Shown here in pieces: positions 9,253 through 18,123 of a DNA stretch of 64,000 nucleotides. The notes under the pieces were generated by a model, which was not told the DNA's origin, did no database searches, and saw only the letters and a list, made by a program, of their open reading frames with translations. Source of the DNA: Vibrio sp. Of7-15. GTDB lineage: Bacteria; Pseudomonadota; Gammaproteobacteria; Enterobacterales; Vibrionaceae. The number at the start of each line of letters is the position of its first letter. Positions within the stretch are counted from its first letter, which is position 1. The translations under genes and the position numbers were made by a program. The stretch spans positions 288,910 to 352,909 of the forward strand of contig NZ_JAKRGH010000003.1 in assembly GCF_022347565.1 (NCBI RefSeq), in the 5' to 3' direction.

Positions 9253-10002
9253 CTATGTGCTTGTAGGAATATTACTTTCAAATTGTGCTTGGTAAGCCTG
9301 CATCTTCTTAATAGCTGCATTTCGTTCAGACATTTTCAGAGGCTGCTTGCTGCACAGGTAGTGTTCTTTAAACACATCAAACCATAATTCCAGCTGCTTT
9401 GAAGTATGTTCTTCCCCATACAAATCCAGCACCATGGCAGCCACTTCTGCAGTCGCCAATTGATAATCTTTCGAAGCTTTGCGCACAATGTAACTAGACA
9501 CTTGCTCAGCATTAATCGACAACACAGGGAAAGAGCTCAGATATGGGCTTTTACGGAACATTTTACATGCTTCACGCCAGCTTCCATCCAACATAATAAA
9601 CAATGGCTTTTTGCCTTCAACCATCTCTACGTTATGCACGACACGCTCTTTTTCTTCAACATTATGCTCAGGAAAAACGATGAATGGTTGGAATTGCTCA
9701 TCTTCCAATAAAGCAAGCATCTCTGGGTGTGGCTCTGTGCGAGACCATAAATACGCATACGTTTCAGGGATCACATCTGCAATTAGGCGGCCAGTGTTGC
9801 TCGGCTTTAAAACTTCCGTATCAAACATCATTAATAAAAATGCGGCGCTAGATTCTGTACTTGGTTGATGGGCACAAAAACAAAACTCAAGACTTACCTG
9901 ACAATACTGGCAACGCTTAAGCTTAGCACCACGCGCGTTAAAAGGTTTAGAAGCTCGGGCTAAGCGCGCTTGTTGAAGGTGATGGACCGCATGAATTCGC
10001 AT
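9253..10002 (-). CDS. tapT: DTW-domain tRNA aminocarboxypropyltransferase (TapT-like)
   Basis: 249-aa protein of the DTW family, which installs the acp3 group on uridine 47 of tRNAs using S-adenosylmethionine. The N terminus carries the conserved cysteine cluster CQYCQVSLEFCFCA; the body has TEVLKPSNTGRLI and the family signature in the variant LDGSWREACKMFRKSPYL, with DxSW where many members have DxTW, a substitution the family tolerates. A chemoreceptor terminator lies only 17 bp upstream of the ATG, so its own promoter must lie near or across that hairpin. Confidence 0.82.
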   Translation of the reverse strand: MRIHAVHHLQQARLARASKPFNARGAKLKRCQYCQVSLEFCFCAHQPSTESSAAFLLMMFDTEVLKPSNTGRLIADVIPETYAYLWSRTEPHPEMLALLEDEQFQPFIVFPEHNVEEKERVVHNVEMVEGKKPLFIMLDGSWREACKMFRKSPYLSSFPVLSINAEQVSSYIVRKASKDYQLATAEVAAMVLDLYGEEHTSKQLELWFDVFKEHYLCSKQPLKMSERNAAIKKMQAYQAQFESNIPTST

Positions 10003-10018
10003 AATTGATCGTCTGTTG

Positions 10019-10058
10019 AAAAAAGCAAACGGGCATTCTACTCACCCGCTGCTTTTTT
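10019..10058 (-). terminator. Rho-independent terminator after the chemoreceptor gene
   Basis: On the minus strand AAAAAAGC...CGGG, loop, CCCG...GCTTTTTT ends in six T. It closes the chemoreceptor transcript but lies 17 bp before the tapT start codon, so it could also attenuate read-through into tapT. Confidence 0.75.
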
Positions 10059-10173
10059 ACAATATCTGAAACCAGTTAGCGACAACTCTAAGTGCGATCC
10101 CCTTTTTGATCAGAGCTCTTTCTGCACAGATCTAAAGTGCCCAAGAGAATGAAAAAATACAGCCTACAAAGCT

Positions 10174-12213
10174 CTACAAGGTATAGCGAGACAATAGCGC
10201 TTGCTGTTGCTCGGCAATTAGCGCAACTTGCTCGGCACTTTCCACCAGTGCGCCCAATTGCTGAGCCGTATGCGTCGCTTGATCCGAAATACCATGGATA
10301 TTGCGACTGACATTACTTGTGGCTCGTTCTTGTTCACCTGCAGCGTCTGAAATCAGATTAATTTTGCCTTTGATTTCGCTCACCACCGACTCTACATCAC
10401 CAAACGCACCTTTCACTTCCGTACTGAACGCCATCGCCTCTGTCATTTCTTTTCTGCTCTGATTCATCGCGACACTGGCTTCTTTGGCTGCATTGTGTAA
10501 AGTATCCATCATGGTACGTATGGATTCTGTCTGTTGATTCGTATCACTGGCAAGCTTGCGAACTTCATCCGCCACAACCGCAAAACCTCGCCCTTGTTCA
10601 CCTGCCCTCGCCGCTTCAATGGCCGCATTTAATGCCAGTAAATTTGTATTACCCGCGATAGAGCTGATCAAATCCACCACTTCCGTAATCTGCATAACAC
10701 TATTATCCAACTCTGTCATGCGGGCCTCATTCACCTCAAACATGCTATCTAAACGCTGTAAACGACGAGTACTGCGTTCAATCACATGGGCTCCATTTAC
10801 TGTATGCTGAAAGGCCATTTCAGATTCCTGTTGTGAATCTGTGGTGCCACGGGCAATCTCTTTAATGGAGGCTTCTAGCTCCGTTACCGTCGAGACAATG
10901 GCTTCCAGTGCTTCATTTTGGCTTTGCAGGGTTTCTTGAGATTTAGAAGACGCGTCATGACTTATTTCCGCAGCTTGATAAAGTGATTCACAATTATTTT
11001 TAAACGTTGCCATGGCATGACGATTGGCCTCATTCAGTTGATTGAGGCGCTCTGCTAACTCAACGAACTCAATAGGCCCCGTTTGAACCGCCGCTTTAGT
11101 AAAGTTGCCAGCCGTCATTGCACTGACCAGTTGAGCCACATTATTCAAAGAACGTTGAATCCAACTTTTTAACCACCAGCCAGACAATGCCGCCAAAACA
11201 AACATAAGACCACCTAAAACGGTGATCACTTGAGCCACACTTAGCATCGTGTTTTCGACATTTTGCTGGCTCTGATTGATTTTCTTATTAATATTGCTCG
11301 AAAAACCATTAAGGGTAGTAACAATACGTTCAACCGAAGCACTAACCAACATCAGCTCTTGCTGCTGATTTGTTTTAATTGCTAACGAGTCGATGTACGT
11401 TTCAATAATATTTCCAGAACCAAAACCATGTTTAATCATCTCAAAAGGCATCGTTAAACCTGGAAATTCCTTAATTTCTGGATTAATTTCAACAAGCTCT
11501 TGAAACGCTAACTCCATGCCAGCCAAACGGTTTTTCATTGTTCGGAACAATTTATTAGCTTTAACTTGATCAGATTCTGCAAAAAGAGTCAGCGCTGTGC
11601 TCTCAAGAGAAGTCGCATTGGTCATAAAACGAGAGGCAGCTTCCTGAGCTAAATGATCATCCGAATTAAAAAGAGAAACATGTATACGCCCCATCTCTGA
11701 ACTGGTTGAGCTTAAACCATATCGAAATCCAGCCATGTCCTGTGCAATCATCTGCTGCTGCTTTAGAATTAACTGCTGCTCTACAACAATGTTTGCTCCC
11801 ACTTTTTCCAATTGTTTAATTTCTTGTTCTAACTGAGAAAGATGCGTTTGAATAAACTCAATTTGGAATTGCTGACTCAGTGAAAACGTAACTTGTAATG
11901 CCTCTCGCGTTTGCTTTTGTAAACGTACGATATCGGCATTATGTTGTTCAAAGGTATTGCTATCCTGTGAACGAACACTATTGTTAATACTACGAAGTTG
12001 CTCTAGGGTTAGCTGTGTTAACGTGGCATTATTAAACGCTACAGGGAGAGCTTGTTGGCTTAAACTTGAAAACTGCTGACCAACTTTACTAAGACCCCTA
12101 TTTCCAACCAAAGAAATAGTAATTAACATGAGTACCAACAGGGTAAAAATCACTGCAATAGCAGAGACGATGGAAGGTGTGAAAAATATAGCTTTCTTCT
12201 TCGTGTTAGACAT
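10174..12213 (-). CDS. Methyl-accepting chemotaxis protein
   Basis: Membrane chemoreceptor of about 679 aa. A first membrane helix lies near residues 10-35, a long helical periplasmic sensor region (rich in Gln, Leu and Ser) extends to about 320, a second membrane helix is at roughly 325-350, then HAMP, and a C-terminal coiled-coil signalling hairpin whose tip reads [20 protein letters not shown] followed by [14 protein letters not shown]. The ATG at 12213 is preferred because GGAA precedes it by 7 bases. The ligand cannot be read. It is transcribed alone, with a terminator at 10019-10058. Confidence 0.92.
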   Translation of the reverse strand: MSNTKKKAIFFTPSIVSAIAVIFTLLVLMLITISLVGNRGLSKVGQQFSSLSQQALPVAFNNATLTQLTLEQLRSINNSVRSQDSNTFEQHNADIVRLQKQTREALQVTFSLSQQFQIEFIQTHLSQLEQEIKQLEKVGANIVVEQQLILKQQQMIAQDMAGFRYGLSSTSSEMGRIHVSLFNSDDHLAQEAASRFMTNATSLESTALTLFAESDQVKANKLFRTMKNRLAGMELAFQELVEINPEIKEFPGLTMPFEMIKHGFGSGNIIETYIDSLAIKTNQQQELMLVSASVERIVTTLNGFSSNINKKINQSQQNVENTMLSVAQVITVLGGLMFVLAALSGWWLKSWIQRSLNNVAQLVSAMTAGNFTKAAVQTGPIEFVELAERLNQLNEANRHAMATFKNNCESLYQAAEISHDASSKSQETLQSQNEALEAIVSTVTELEASIKEIARGTTDSQQESEMAFQHTVNGAHVIERSTRRLQRLDSMFEVNEARMTELDNSVMQITEVVDLISSIAGNTNLLALNAAIEAARAGEQGRGFAVVADEVRKLASDTNQQTESIRTMMDTLHNAAKEASVAMNQSRKEMTEAMAFSTEVKGAFGDVESVVSEIKGKINLISDAAGEQERATSNVSRNIHGISDQATHTAQQLGALVESAEQVALIAEQQQALLSRYTL

Positions 12214-12362
12214 TTTCAATTCCACTTGGAAATAAGATCGATACTTCAATAACTCAACATTGAGCTCATCGATGGTTTCGATCCGAGAAACTACAGAAGA
12301 AATATGTCAATTTTATTTCACCTTTCAGAATAATCATTGATTAACTGAACAATGGACTGATT

Positions 12363-12848
12363 ATGCATAAGCACATAAACCAACCACCTTTTCTCTTTTT
12401 TATTGGCATGATGGCGCTATTCATGCTCAATGGCTGTGCGAATAAAAGTACTTCCCCATCAAGCGGTTATTATGCTGATGCTGAAATGTCTTACCCTTTA
12501 CAAAACCATTATGACAATTGGAAAGGTACCCCTTACCGACTTGGGGGAGACTCAAAATTTGGTATCGATTGTTCTGCATTTGTTCAAATTACAATGCAAT
12601 CGGTCTACAACCAGTCCTTACCAAGAACCACAGCGCAGCAACAATATTCTGGAACTCAAATTGCGTACAATGAACTACAACAAGGAGATTTGGTTTTCTT
12701 CAAAACAGGGAAAAAAATACGTCATGTGGGAGTGTATGTGGGTGGCAGGAAATTTATGCATGCCTCAACATCAAAAGGGGTAATTGTCTCTCGGTTAGAT
12801 AACCCTTATTGGGCTGATGCGTATTGGCATGCTCGTCGAGTTTTGTAG
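12363..12848 (+). CDS. NlpC/P60 lipoprotein peptidase (MepS/Spr-like)
   Basis: 161-aa outer-membrane lipoprotein endopeptidase likely to cut peptide cross-links in peptidoglycan. The signal peptide ends in the lipobox LNGC. The catalytic cysteine is in GIDCSAFVQ, the catalytic histidine in RHVGVYVG and the third polar residue in FMHAST, as in MepS. The N-terminal segment TPYRLGGDSKFG is also typical. It is divergent from the chemoreceptor upstream and convergent with the histidine kinase downstream, with a 16-bp gap. Confidence 0.87.
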   Translation: MHKHINQPPFLFFIGMMALFMLNGCANKSTSPSSGYYADAEMSYPLQNHYDNWKGTPYRLGGDSKFGIDCSAFVQITMQSVYNQSLPRTTAQQQYSGTQIAYNELQQGDLVFFKTGKKIRHVGVYVGGRKFMHASTSKGVIVSRLDNPYWADAYWHARRVL

Positions 12849-12864
12849 CTTCATCAAATAGACA

Positions 12865-14733
12865 TTATAAGCTCAAATTAACCATACCGTTTTGGTGATG
12901 ATGGCGATCAAACCAGTGATTAATTACGTTCAGCATTTTACCTTTATTAATTGGCTTGGTAAGAAAATCATCCATACCGACAAGTGCGCACTCTTTTCTG
13001 TCAGAATCGCTAACATTCGCTGTCATCGCAATAATAGGCACATCGGCTTTCTCATCTTTTAGCTGCCTTATCGCTTTACATGCATCTAATCCATTCATTT
13101 CTGGCATTTGTAAGTCCATTAAAATCAATGAATATTGCGCCTTTCTTACTGCTTTTAATGCTTCTAAACCATTATTCGCCGTTTCTACTTTATAGCCTGA
13201 ACGCGATAACATGGTTTTAGCAATAAGTTGGTTCGATGGACTATCTTCCACCAGTAAAATAGTACTTTCTCGGTGTTCTTTATCTATTGGCAAATCAGTT
13301 GTGCTTAGCTCTACTGTCGGGACTGCAACAGGGAACGTAATCGTGAAGGTAAACTCAGAACCTTCTCCTAATTCACTACTGATATGAAGGCTTCCTCCCA
13401 TTAGCGAAATCAATTCATGGCTTATCGCCAGCCCCATCCCTGCCCCACCATAACGTCTAGAGAAAGAAGGGTCGCTTTGCACAAATGGGTGATGAATCGT
13501 CGCTACTTTCTCTTTCTCGATACCAATACCGGAGTCTTTAATCATAAAAGTAATGGCTGAGTGCTCTGCCGTCGTTTCACCACTCATCTCCACTAAAATG
13601 GAGCCCTGCTCGGTGAATTTTATGGCATTACCAATTAAGTTAGTTAACACCTGCGATACTTTACCAACATCACCAAGTACATTTAGATCTGTGTTTAAAT
13701 CTGTTTTTAATGACAAAGCCACCCCTTTCTCTTCTGCTTGTTGAGAGAAAATGGCAATGACATCTTGGCTGGTTTGCACTGGTGAAAAAGACTCTTTTGC
13801 CAAGCCTGTTTTACCTGAATCAAGACGTGAATAATCTAAAATATCATTCAGCTGATTCAGTAAAACCTTCGCTGCGTTTAATGCTGTATCAGTAAACTGC
13901 TGTGAGTTATTGTTTAAAGGCTCATCTTTCATGATCTCTAAAGAGCCTAAAATCACATTCATTGGTGTTCTTATTTCATGGCTCATTGTGGCAATGAATT
14001 CTGTTTTCATCTTATTTGCGGCTTCCGCTTTTTGCTTAGCCAGTTTCAGTTGAGCTTCTTTCTGCTTTTGCAGTATCAATGCATCTTGCAGCAAATCAAC
14101 AGAGCAGCTAAGCACTTCCAATTCAGAAGACGCTGAGTGACTCACCTTTTTTGGCAAAGGTAAGTCATGAATAGATAACAGCTTTTTGTTGATTTTGTCG
14201 AGAGGTGATAAAAACAGATATTGAGACACAAAATAACAAAGCACCCCAAGAAGCAATAACGAGATCGCGGAAAAATAGCGAATTTGCTCAACATGTTGAG
14301 CGATATCTTTAAAAAATGGCGTTTTACTGATCCCAATTTTCATGTAGCCAAAAATTTCATTTTCTAAGGCGATTTTATTTTGATACACCGCCATTGAAGG
14401 AGGAGCTTGTTCTGGTTTTTCTCCCCAAGCAACCAAATGTTTCTTATCTTCATTACAAATCAAAATGTATTGAATATCAGGCGTATGCATGACCACTTGA
14501 TCAACAATCGTTTCTAAACGAGGAATATCTTCCGTTAGTACATCTTCAATCGCGATGGATGACAATGCACTGAAGTGGCGCTCTAGCTGCGACTCTACTT
14601 TGCTTTCTAAATAACGGGTTTCATATTCACGCACGACTTCCCCAGCCGTAAAACTCAACCCAACAGTTACAATTGAAAGAATAGCTAAGTATTTAATCCA
14701 TAATAATGAATAAGGTTTATGTAACGCAGCCAT
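12865..14733 (-). CDS. Hybrid sensor histidine kinase / response regulator
   Basis: Inner-membrane hybrid kinase of about 622 aa. Two membrane helices near residues 12-32 and 150-172 frame a periplasmic sensor domain. A coiled coil leads to the H box ATMSHEIRTPMN, followed by N box LTNLIGNAIKF, G1 KDSGIGIE and G2 GGAGMGLA. A C-terminal receiver has ILLVEDSPSNQ, phosphoacceptor LILMDLQMPEMNG and KPI. It lacks an Hpt domain, so a partner phosphotransfer protein elsewhere is expected. The gene follows a PhnD-like binding protein by 9 bp; the pair resembles TorT-TorS type periplasmic-protein-assisted sensing, an inference from layout. Confidence 0.88.
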   Translation of the reverse strand: MAALHKPYSLLWIKYLAILSIVTVGLSFTAGEVVREYETRYLESKVESQLERHFSALSSIAIEDVLTEDIPRLETIVDQVVMHTPDIQYILICNEDKKHLVAWGEKPEQAPPSMAVYQNKIALENEIFGYMKIGISKTPFFKDIAQHVEQIRYFSAISLLLLGVLCYFVSQYLFLSPLDKINKKLLSIHDLPLPKKVSHSASSELEVLSCSVDLLQDALILQKQKEAQLKLAKQKAEAANKMKTEFIATMSHEIRTPMNVILGSLEIMKDEPLNNNSQQFTDTALNAAKVLLNQLNDILDYSRLDSGKTGLAKESFSPVQTSQDVIAIFSQQAEEKGVALSLKTDLNTDLNVLGDVGKVSQVLTNLIGNAIKFTEQGSILVEMSGETTAEHSAITFMIKDSGIGIEKEKVATIHHPFVQSDPSFSRRYGGAGMGLAISHELISLMGGSLHISSELGEGSEFTFTITFPVAVPTVELSTTDLPIDKEHRESTILLVEDSPSNQLIAKTMLSRSGYKVETANNGLEALKAVRKAQYSLILMDLQMPEMNGLDACKAIRQLKDEKADVPIIAMTANVSDSDRKECALVGMDDFLTKPINKGKMLNVINHWFDRHHHQNGMVNLSL

Positions 14734-14742
14734 AGTCACCCC

Positions 14743-15582
14743 CTAGTTAGAAAAAAAACGCTTGTCCGACATGGCTAAACGAATTTTTTCATAATCGCTA
14801 TCTGTTCCTTCTAAAAAACCATCTTTCTTAATTGCTTTCAGTGCCTTAGGATCGGATAATTCCAGTAAGCTTTCTTGTAATGCTTGAGCTAGTTTGTCAT
14901 CTAGCATTGAACTTGCAATCCAAGGTTTCGTTACATTTTGAAAGCTTGCAATGATACGTAAAGAAGCGCCATTATTTACCAGCTTTTTATAGGTACTTTC
15001 TTTTAATGCTCCAGCATCAAACTGTTTATTTGCAACGGCTGAGCCAACTTTGTCATGCCGACCAAGATACTCAAAATAGTTCAAGTCTTGCGACGTAATT
15101 TGATGATCAGCAAGGTAAGTCTGTGATAAATACCTACCTATGGTGGAGTTTTGGTCTCCAAATGCAAATGTTTTCCCTTCCAACTGCGTCACCGACGTTA
15201 TCTCACTGTTTTTCTCCACACAAATCACGCCATTAAACGTTTTACTGCCTTTGTTGTTCTCCATTGCCAGCAGCTTAATATCCGGATCTTTTTGTTTTGC
15301 AAGCACATAAGAAGCAGGACCAAAGCGAGAAAAATCAACGTCTCCCTTAATTAAACTATCTAAGCCTTGTTCGTAATTTTTTGAAATTTGCATCTTAATT
15401 TGCACAGGTTCGCCGATCTTGTTTGCTATTTGCGATTCAAGTGCATTCAGTACGGGTCGGAACTGCTTCACCATGGCGGTGGCTTTATCTGAAGTATAGA
15501 TACCAAAAGTAAGCTTAATATCTGCGGCCACAGGTAAGCTGATAAGTGATAACAAGATAATGGATTTAATCGACTTTTTCAT
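14743..15582 (-). CDS. PhnD-like periplasmic substrate-binding protein (sensor partner)
   Basis: 279-aa exported protein (signal peptide about residues 1-20, SLPVAA) of the phosphate/phosphite/phosphonate binding family: LTFGIYTSDKATAMVKQFRPV at the start, SRFGPASYVLAKQ, FAFGDQNSTIGRYL and GALKESTYKKL. No ABC permease or ATPase is adjacent; instead a hybrid histidine kinase follows 9 bp downstream, so it probably presents a ligand to that kinase rather than feeding a transporter. A 26-codon membrane peptide gene ends 10 bp upstream and its stop overlaps this gene's AAGGA site. The ligand is unknown. Confidence 0.8.
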   Translation of the reverse strand: MKKSIKSIILLSLISLPVAADIKLTFGIYTSDKATAMVKQFRPVLNALESQIANKIGEPVQIKMQISKNYEQGLDSLIKGDVDFSRFGPASYVLAKQKDPDIKLLAMENNKGSKTFNGVICVEKNSEITSVTQLEGKTFAFGDQNSTIGRYLSQTYLADHQITSQDLNYFEYLGRHDKVGSAVANKQFDAGALKESTYKKLVNNGASLRIIASFQNVTKPWIASSMLDDKLAQALQESLLELSDPKALKAIKKDGFLEGTDSDYEKIRLAMSDKRFFSN

Positions 15583-15592
15583 AAAACAATCC

Positions 15593-15673
15593 TTATTTAG
15601 AAAAATTGATTAAGGATTGAAACGCAATAACCACGCCAATGAAACAACTGGCAAGAAAAGTACCTTTGCGCAT
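15593..15673 (-). CDS. Putative 26-aa single-pass membrane peptide
   Basis: Small frame beginning MRKGTFLASCFIGVVIAF and ending SLINFSK: a basic start, then a hydrophobic segment of about 16 residues long enough to cross a membrane. GGGAGA lies about 9 bases before the ATG. Its TAA overlaps the AAGGA site of the PhnD-like gene, which starts 10 bp later, so the two are probably translationally coupled. No family was recognised. It could be a genuine small accessory of the sensor system or only a translated leader. Confidence is limited by length. Confidence 0.5.
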   Translation of the reverse strand: MRKGTFLASCFIGVVIAFQSLINFSK

Positions 15674-15776
15674 TCACATGGTTCTCCCTTAATCAATCCG
15701 TGATAAAGCGGTGATATTGAACCATTTATGAAAGAGAACTTAAGAAAAAACTTACTTCCATATGTAAGATTCTAGA

Positions 15777-15807
15777 CAAAAAACGGCGCTAAAATTACAA
15801 AGCGCCG
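15777..15807 (-). terminator. Rho-independent terminator of the DUF3802 gene
   Basis: CGGCGCT at 15784-15790 pairs with AGCGCCG at 15801-15807. Read on the minus strand the stem is followed by TTTTTTG. It sits 48 bp past the DUF3802 stop. Confidence 0.85.
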
Positions 15808-15854
15808 TATAAAAATAACATAATTTGAAATGCTGTTTACTTAGCTAAAGAGCA

Positions 15855-16193
15855 CTACTGGGCAATTTCACTGTCGAACAGGTTTTTAATCAAACCAATG
15901 TAGTCTTCTAGAAAGCTGATTTGCTCATTGGTCGCTTTTGATTCCCATGTTTTCGCTAGCACTTCACCTAAATCAGCAACGACTGCGTCTGCTTCTTTAA
16001 GCAACTGGAAGCGAGTATCACTTTCTAACTCAGGATTTTGTTCAAACACCATCATAATATTGGATGCAATCATATCGGTGACAACATCTTCGATGGTTTC
16101 TTCCCCTGTATCACCCGTTTGAGTAATAAATAAACTCAGATGCTCTGTTAAATATTCAATTAAAGCCAAATAGCCTTCTTTATCAACAACCAT
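15855..16193 (-). CDS. DUF3802 family protein
   Basis: Small acidic, mostly helical cytoplasmic protein of about 112 aa recognised as the DUF3802 family, which I recall as largely confined to Vibrio and relatives: it reads VDKEGYLALIEYLTEHLSLF and later MIASNIMMVFEQNPEL. No function is known. The ATG at 16193 is chosen over an in-frame TTG two codons upstream; neither has a strong ribosome site. Single-gene unit with its own terminator. Confidence 0.72.
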   Translation of the reverse strand: MVVDKEGYLALIEYLTEHLSLFITQTGDTGEETIEDVVTDMIASNIMMVFEQNPELESDTRFQLLKEADAVVADLGEVLAKTWESKATNEQISFLEDYIGLIKNLFDSEIAQ

Positions 16194-16447
16194 ATTCAAT
16201 GCCGTAGTGTGTAGAATGGATCATAGTACGTAATCGCAAATTCTTGTGATTTACTAATTAAGTAGTCTATAGAGTAACTCCTATCATACTCTTAATCTAG
16301 TACATAATTCTCACCTAATATCGGAAAACATGACGGTCAGCCAAGTAATAGAAATAACACCCGATTTCATATCAAACCAACCATTGTATTGAATACTGAA
16401 AACTTTATGAAATTGCAACCAGTGAAACCATGCAAAATGATCCCAAA

Positions 16448-17578
16448 TTACACGCTCAAATTGAAACTAAGTGTCTGACTTCCCTTCCCGTTAACGAGTA
16501 TGCTGATCAAATGCTCGCCAGAATAATAACGACGTGTTGTGATATTTTTAAACAAATGCGACTTGGAAATCTCTAAGGTTTCTGCGGCTTTTAGTGTGAC
16601 TGTTTTCAATTTAAATACCTTCTCACTGTGCTTACCATTGGCTTTCATGTGATGAATAACATAATCAATGATCAATTTTTGGTCATCATCACTCGTGGAA
16701 GTCATCGACACGGTAAAATCCAACGCTTCTCCTAACTCAATCGCCTGATTACCAACAATTCGATGTTCAAGTATCATGTCTGGGGTAGAAGAATAACCCA
16801 ACACTTCAAAAGCAGGTGGGTAGCCAGATTTAATGAGTGTTCTTAGTGCATGTTTAACCAGCCACGTTCGGTTTTTTGTTGTATTTGATGTCGCATTACT
16901 CATCCACTTTTGGCATAGCTCGCTCACTAAATGTGGGTGATCCTTTGATATGTCATTTAAGTTATTGGCAACTGATCGGCGAACATACTCAGATTCATCA
17001 TCCACTAGTTGTTCCAGTATGGGAAAAATCGGCGTAGGGTCTTGAATCAAAGACGGTAACTGCTGGCCCCAAGGTAGCTTAGGTCGGCAGCCTTCCGAAG
17101 CTAATCTTCTGACATGATCATTTGAGCTAACCGCCCAAGTTTTCATCACCGCTAAAGTCTCATCTTGGTTATTGATAATAAAGGGACGAATTGCAAACTC
17201 AGCCGAGAATAACTCTGTTACTTGTTCTAATAACGGTAGAGCTAATTCAGGAGCATCAATCCCATGCACCGCAACATAATCCGTTACTGGCCACGCCGCA
17301 AAACCACTCAGCGCATCATTTTCCTCACCGCGATCCCACACATCGATTAATGGCATTAACTGCGGCTGCAGCTCTTGGAAAGAAACATTAAAGCTGGCGT
17401 GTAAAGCGTCAATCAAATGAGTAACACGCTGCTTAAGCTCTAAATTTTCTAGGCCGTTGCTGGCTTTTTTTTCAAATAAAGCAGTGTCAAAGCTTGGTAC
17501 AAGCTGGCTCATGGCATGACTTATACGCTGAATGGCAACGCCATCGATTCCATCTTTCATTAATTTTTGCTCAGCCAT
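16448..17578 (-). CDS. DNA alkylation repair protein (AlkC/AlkD-like HEAT repeats)
   Basis: About 376 aa with a HEAT-repeat body like the AlkC/AlkD DNA glycosylase superfamily that removes N3/N7-alkylated purines. The diagnostic stretch is HVRRLASEGCRPKLPWGQQLP, followed by SEYVRRSVANNLNDISKDHP repeats. The last ~90 residues form a beta-rich tail (VTLKAAETLEISKSHLFK) as in AlkC-type members. The ATG at 17578 has AAGGA 6 bases upstream; ten extra in-frame residues are possible. Divergent from the glutaredoxin gene. No Ada operator was recognised. Confidence 0.8.
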   Translation of the reverse strand: MAEQKLMKDGIDGVAIQRISHAMSQLVPSFDTALFEKKASNGLENLELKQRVTHLIDALHASFNVSFQELQPQLMPLIDVWDRGEENDALSGFAAWPVTDYVAVHGIDAPELALPLLEQVTELFSAEFAIRPFIINNQDETLAVMKTWAVSSNDHVRRLASEGCRPKLPWGQQLPSLIQDPTPIFPILEQLVDDESEYVRRSVANNLNDISKDHPHLVSELCQKWMSNATSNTTKNRTWLVKHALRTLIKSGYPPAFEVLGYSSTPDMILEHRIVGNQAIELGEALDFTVSMTSTSDDDQKLIIDYVIHHMKANGKHSEKVFKLKTVTLKAAETLEISKSHLFKNITTRRYYSGEHLISILVNGKGSQTLSFNLSV

Positions 17579-17685
17579 GTTCTGTCCTTTATGTGCCAAA
17601 TTTTCCAAAATGCTATATTACGAATGAGAATGAATTGTGATATTTTCCTTCTACACAATAACAAAGCCGTATAGGAATTAAAGTC

Positions 17686-18045
17686 ATGAAAGTCATCCGT
17701 TGGGTTCTTGGTCGTATCATTTTATTGCTCAATGCTATTTTCTCTCCTTCTGGAATGAAACGTTCAGAACAAGAACAAGCGAAAGTGAATCAAGATGCCG
17801 AAGGACTTAAATTATACCAGTTCAATGCTTGCCCATTCTGCGTGAAGGTTCGACGTTCAATGAAACGTCTGTCTCTTCCAATTGAAGCGCGTGATGCTCA
17901 AAACGATAAAAAATGGGAACAAGAACTCATCGAACAAGGTGGTAAACGTAAAGTACCTTGCCTTCGAATTGAAGAGAAAGGTGAAGTCACTTGGATGTAC
18001 GAATCAAATGACATTATTAATTACCTAGAAAAGCGATTCGCATAA
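17686..18045 (+). CDS. Membrane-anchored glutaredoxin family protein
   Basis: 119-aa protein with an N-terminal hydrophobic helix (VIRWVLGRIILLLNAIFSP) and a C-terminal glutaredoxin domain. The redox motif is CPFCVKVRR, a CPxC disulfide site, with the cis-proline in RKVPCLRI and the C-terminal helix starting YESNDIINYLEKRF. It probably reduces disulfides or glutathione adducts at the inner face of the membrane. A strong terminator follows at 18070. The gene stands alone between the alkylation-repair gene (divergent) and the oxidase. Confidence 0.85.
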   Translation: MKVIRWVLGRIILLLNAIFSPSGMKRSEQEQAKVNQDAEGLKLYQFNACPFCVKVRRSMKRLSLPIEARDAQNDKKWEQELIEQGGKRKVPCLRIEEKGEVTWMYESNDIINYLEKRFA

Positions 18046-18069
18046 TAAAAAACGCTTTCTTATTCTATT

Positions 18070-18093
18070 AGCCCGAGTTACTCGGGCTTTTTT
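18070..18093 (+). terminator. Rho-independent terminator of the glutaredoxin gene
   Basis: AGCCCGAG, loop TTA, CTCGGGCT, then a run of T. Confidence 0.9.
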
Positions 18094-18123
18094 GCTTTAG
18101 CAACTTGCTACTATGGACACACT

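Noticed and set aside
17620..17640. Fur-like sequence (GAATGAGAATGAATTG) between the alkylation repair and glutaredoxin genes
   Set aside because: Only about 10 of 19 positions match the Fur consensus and the second half-site is missing.
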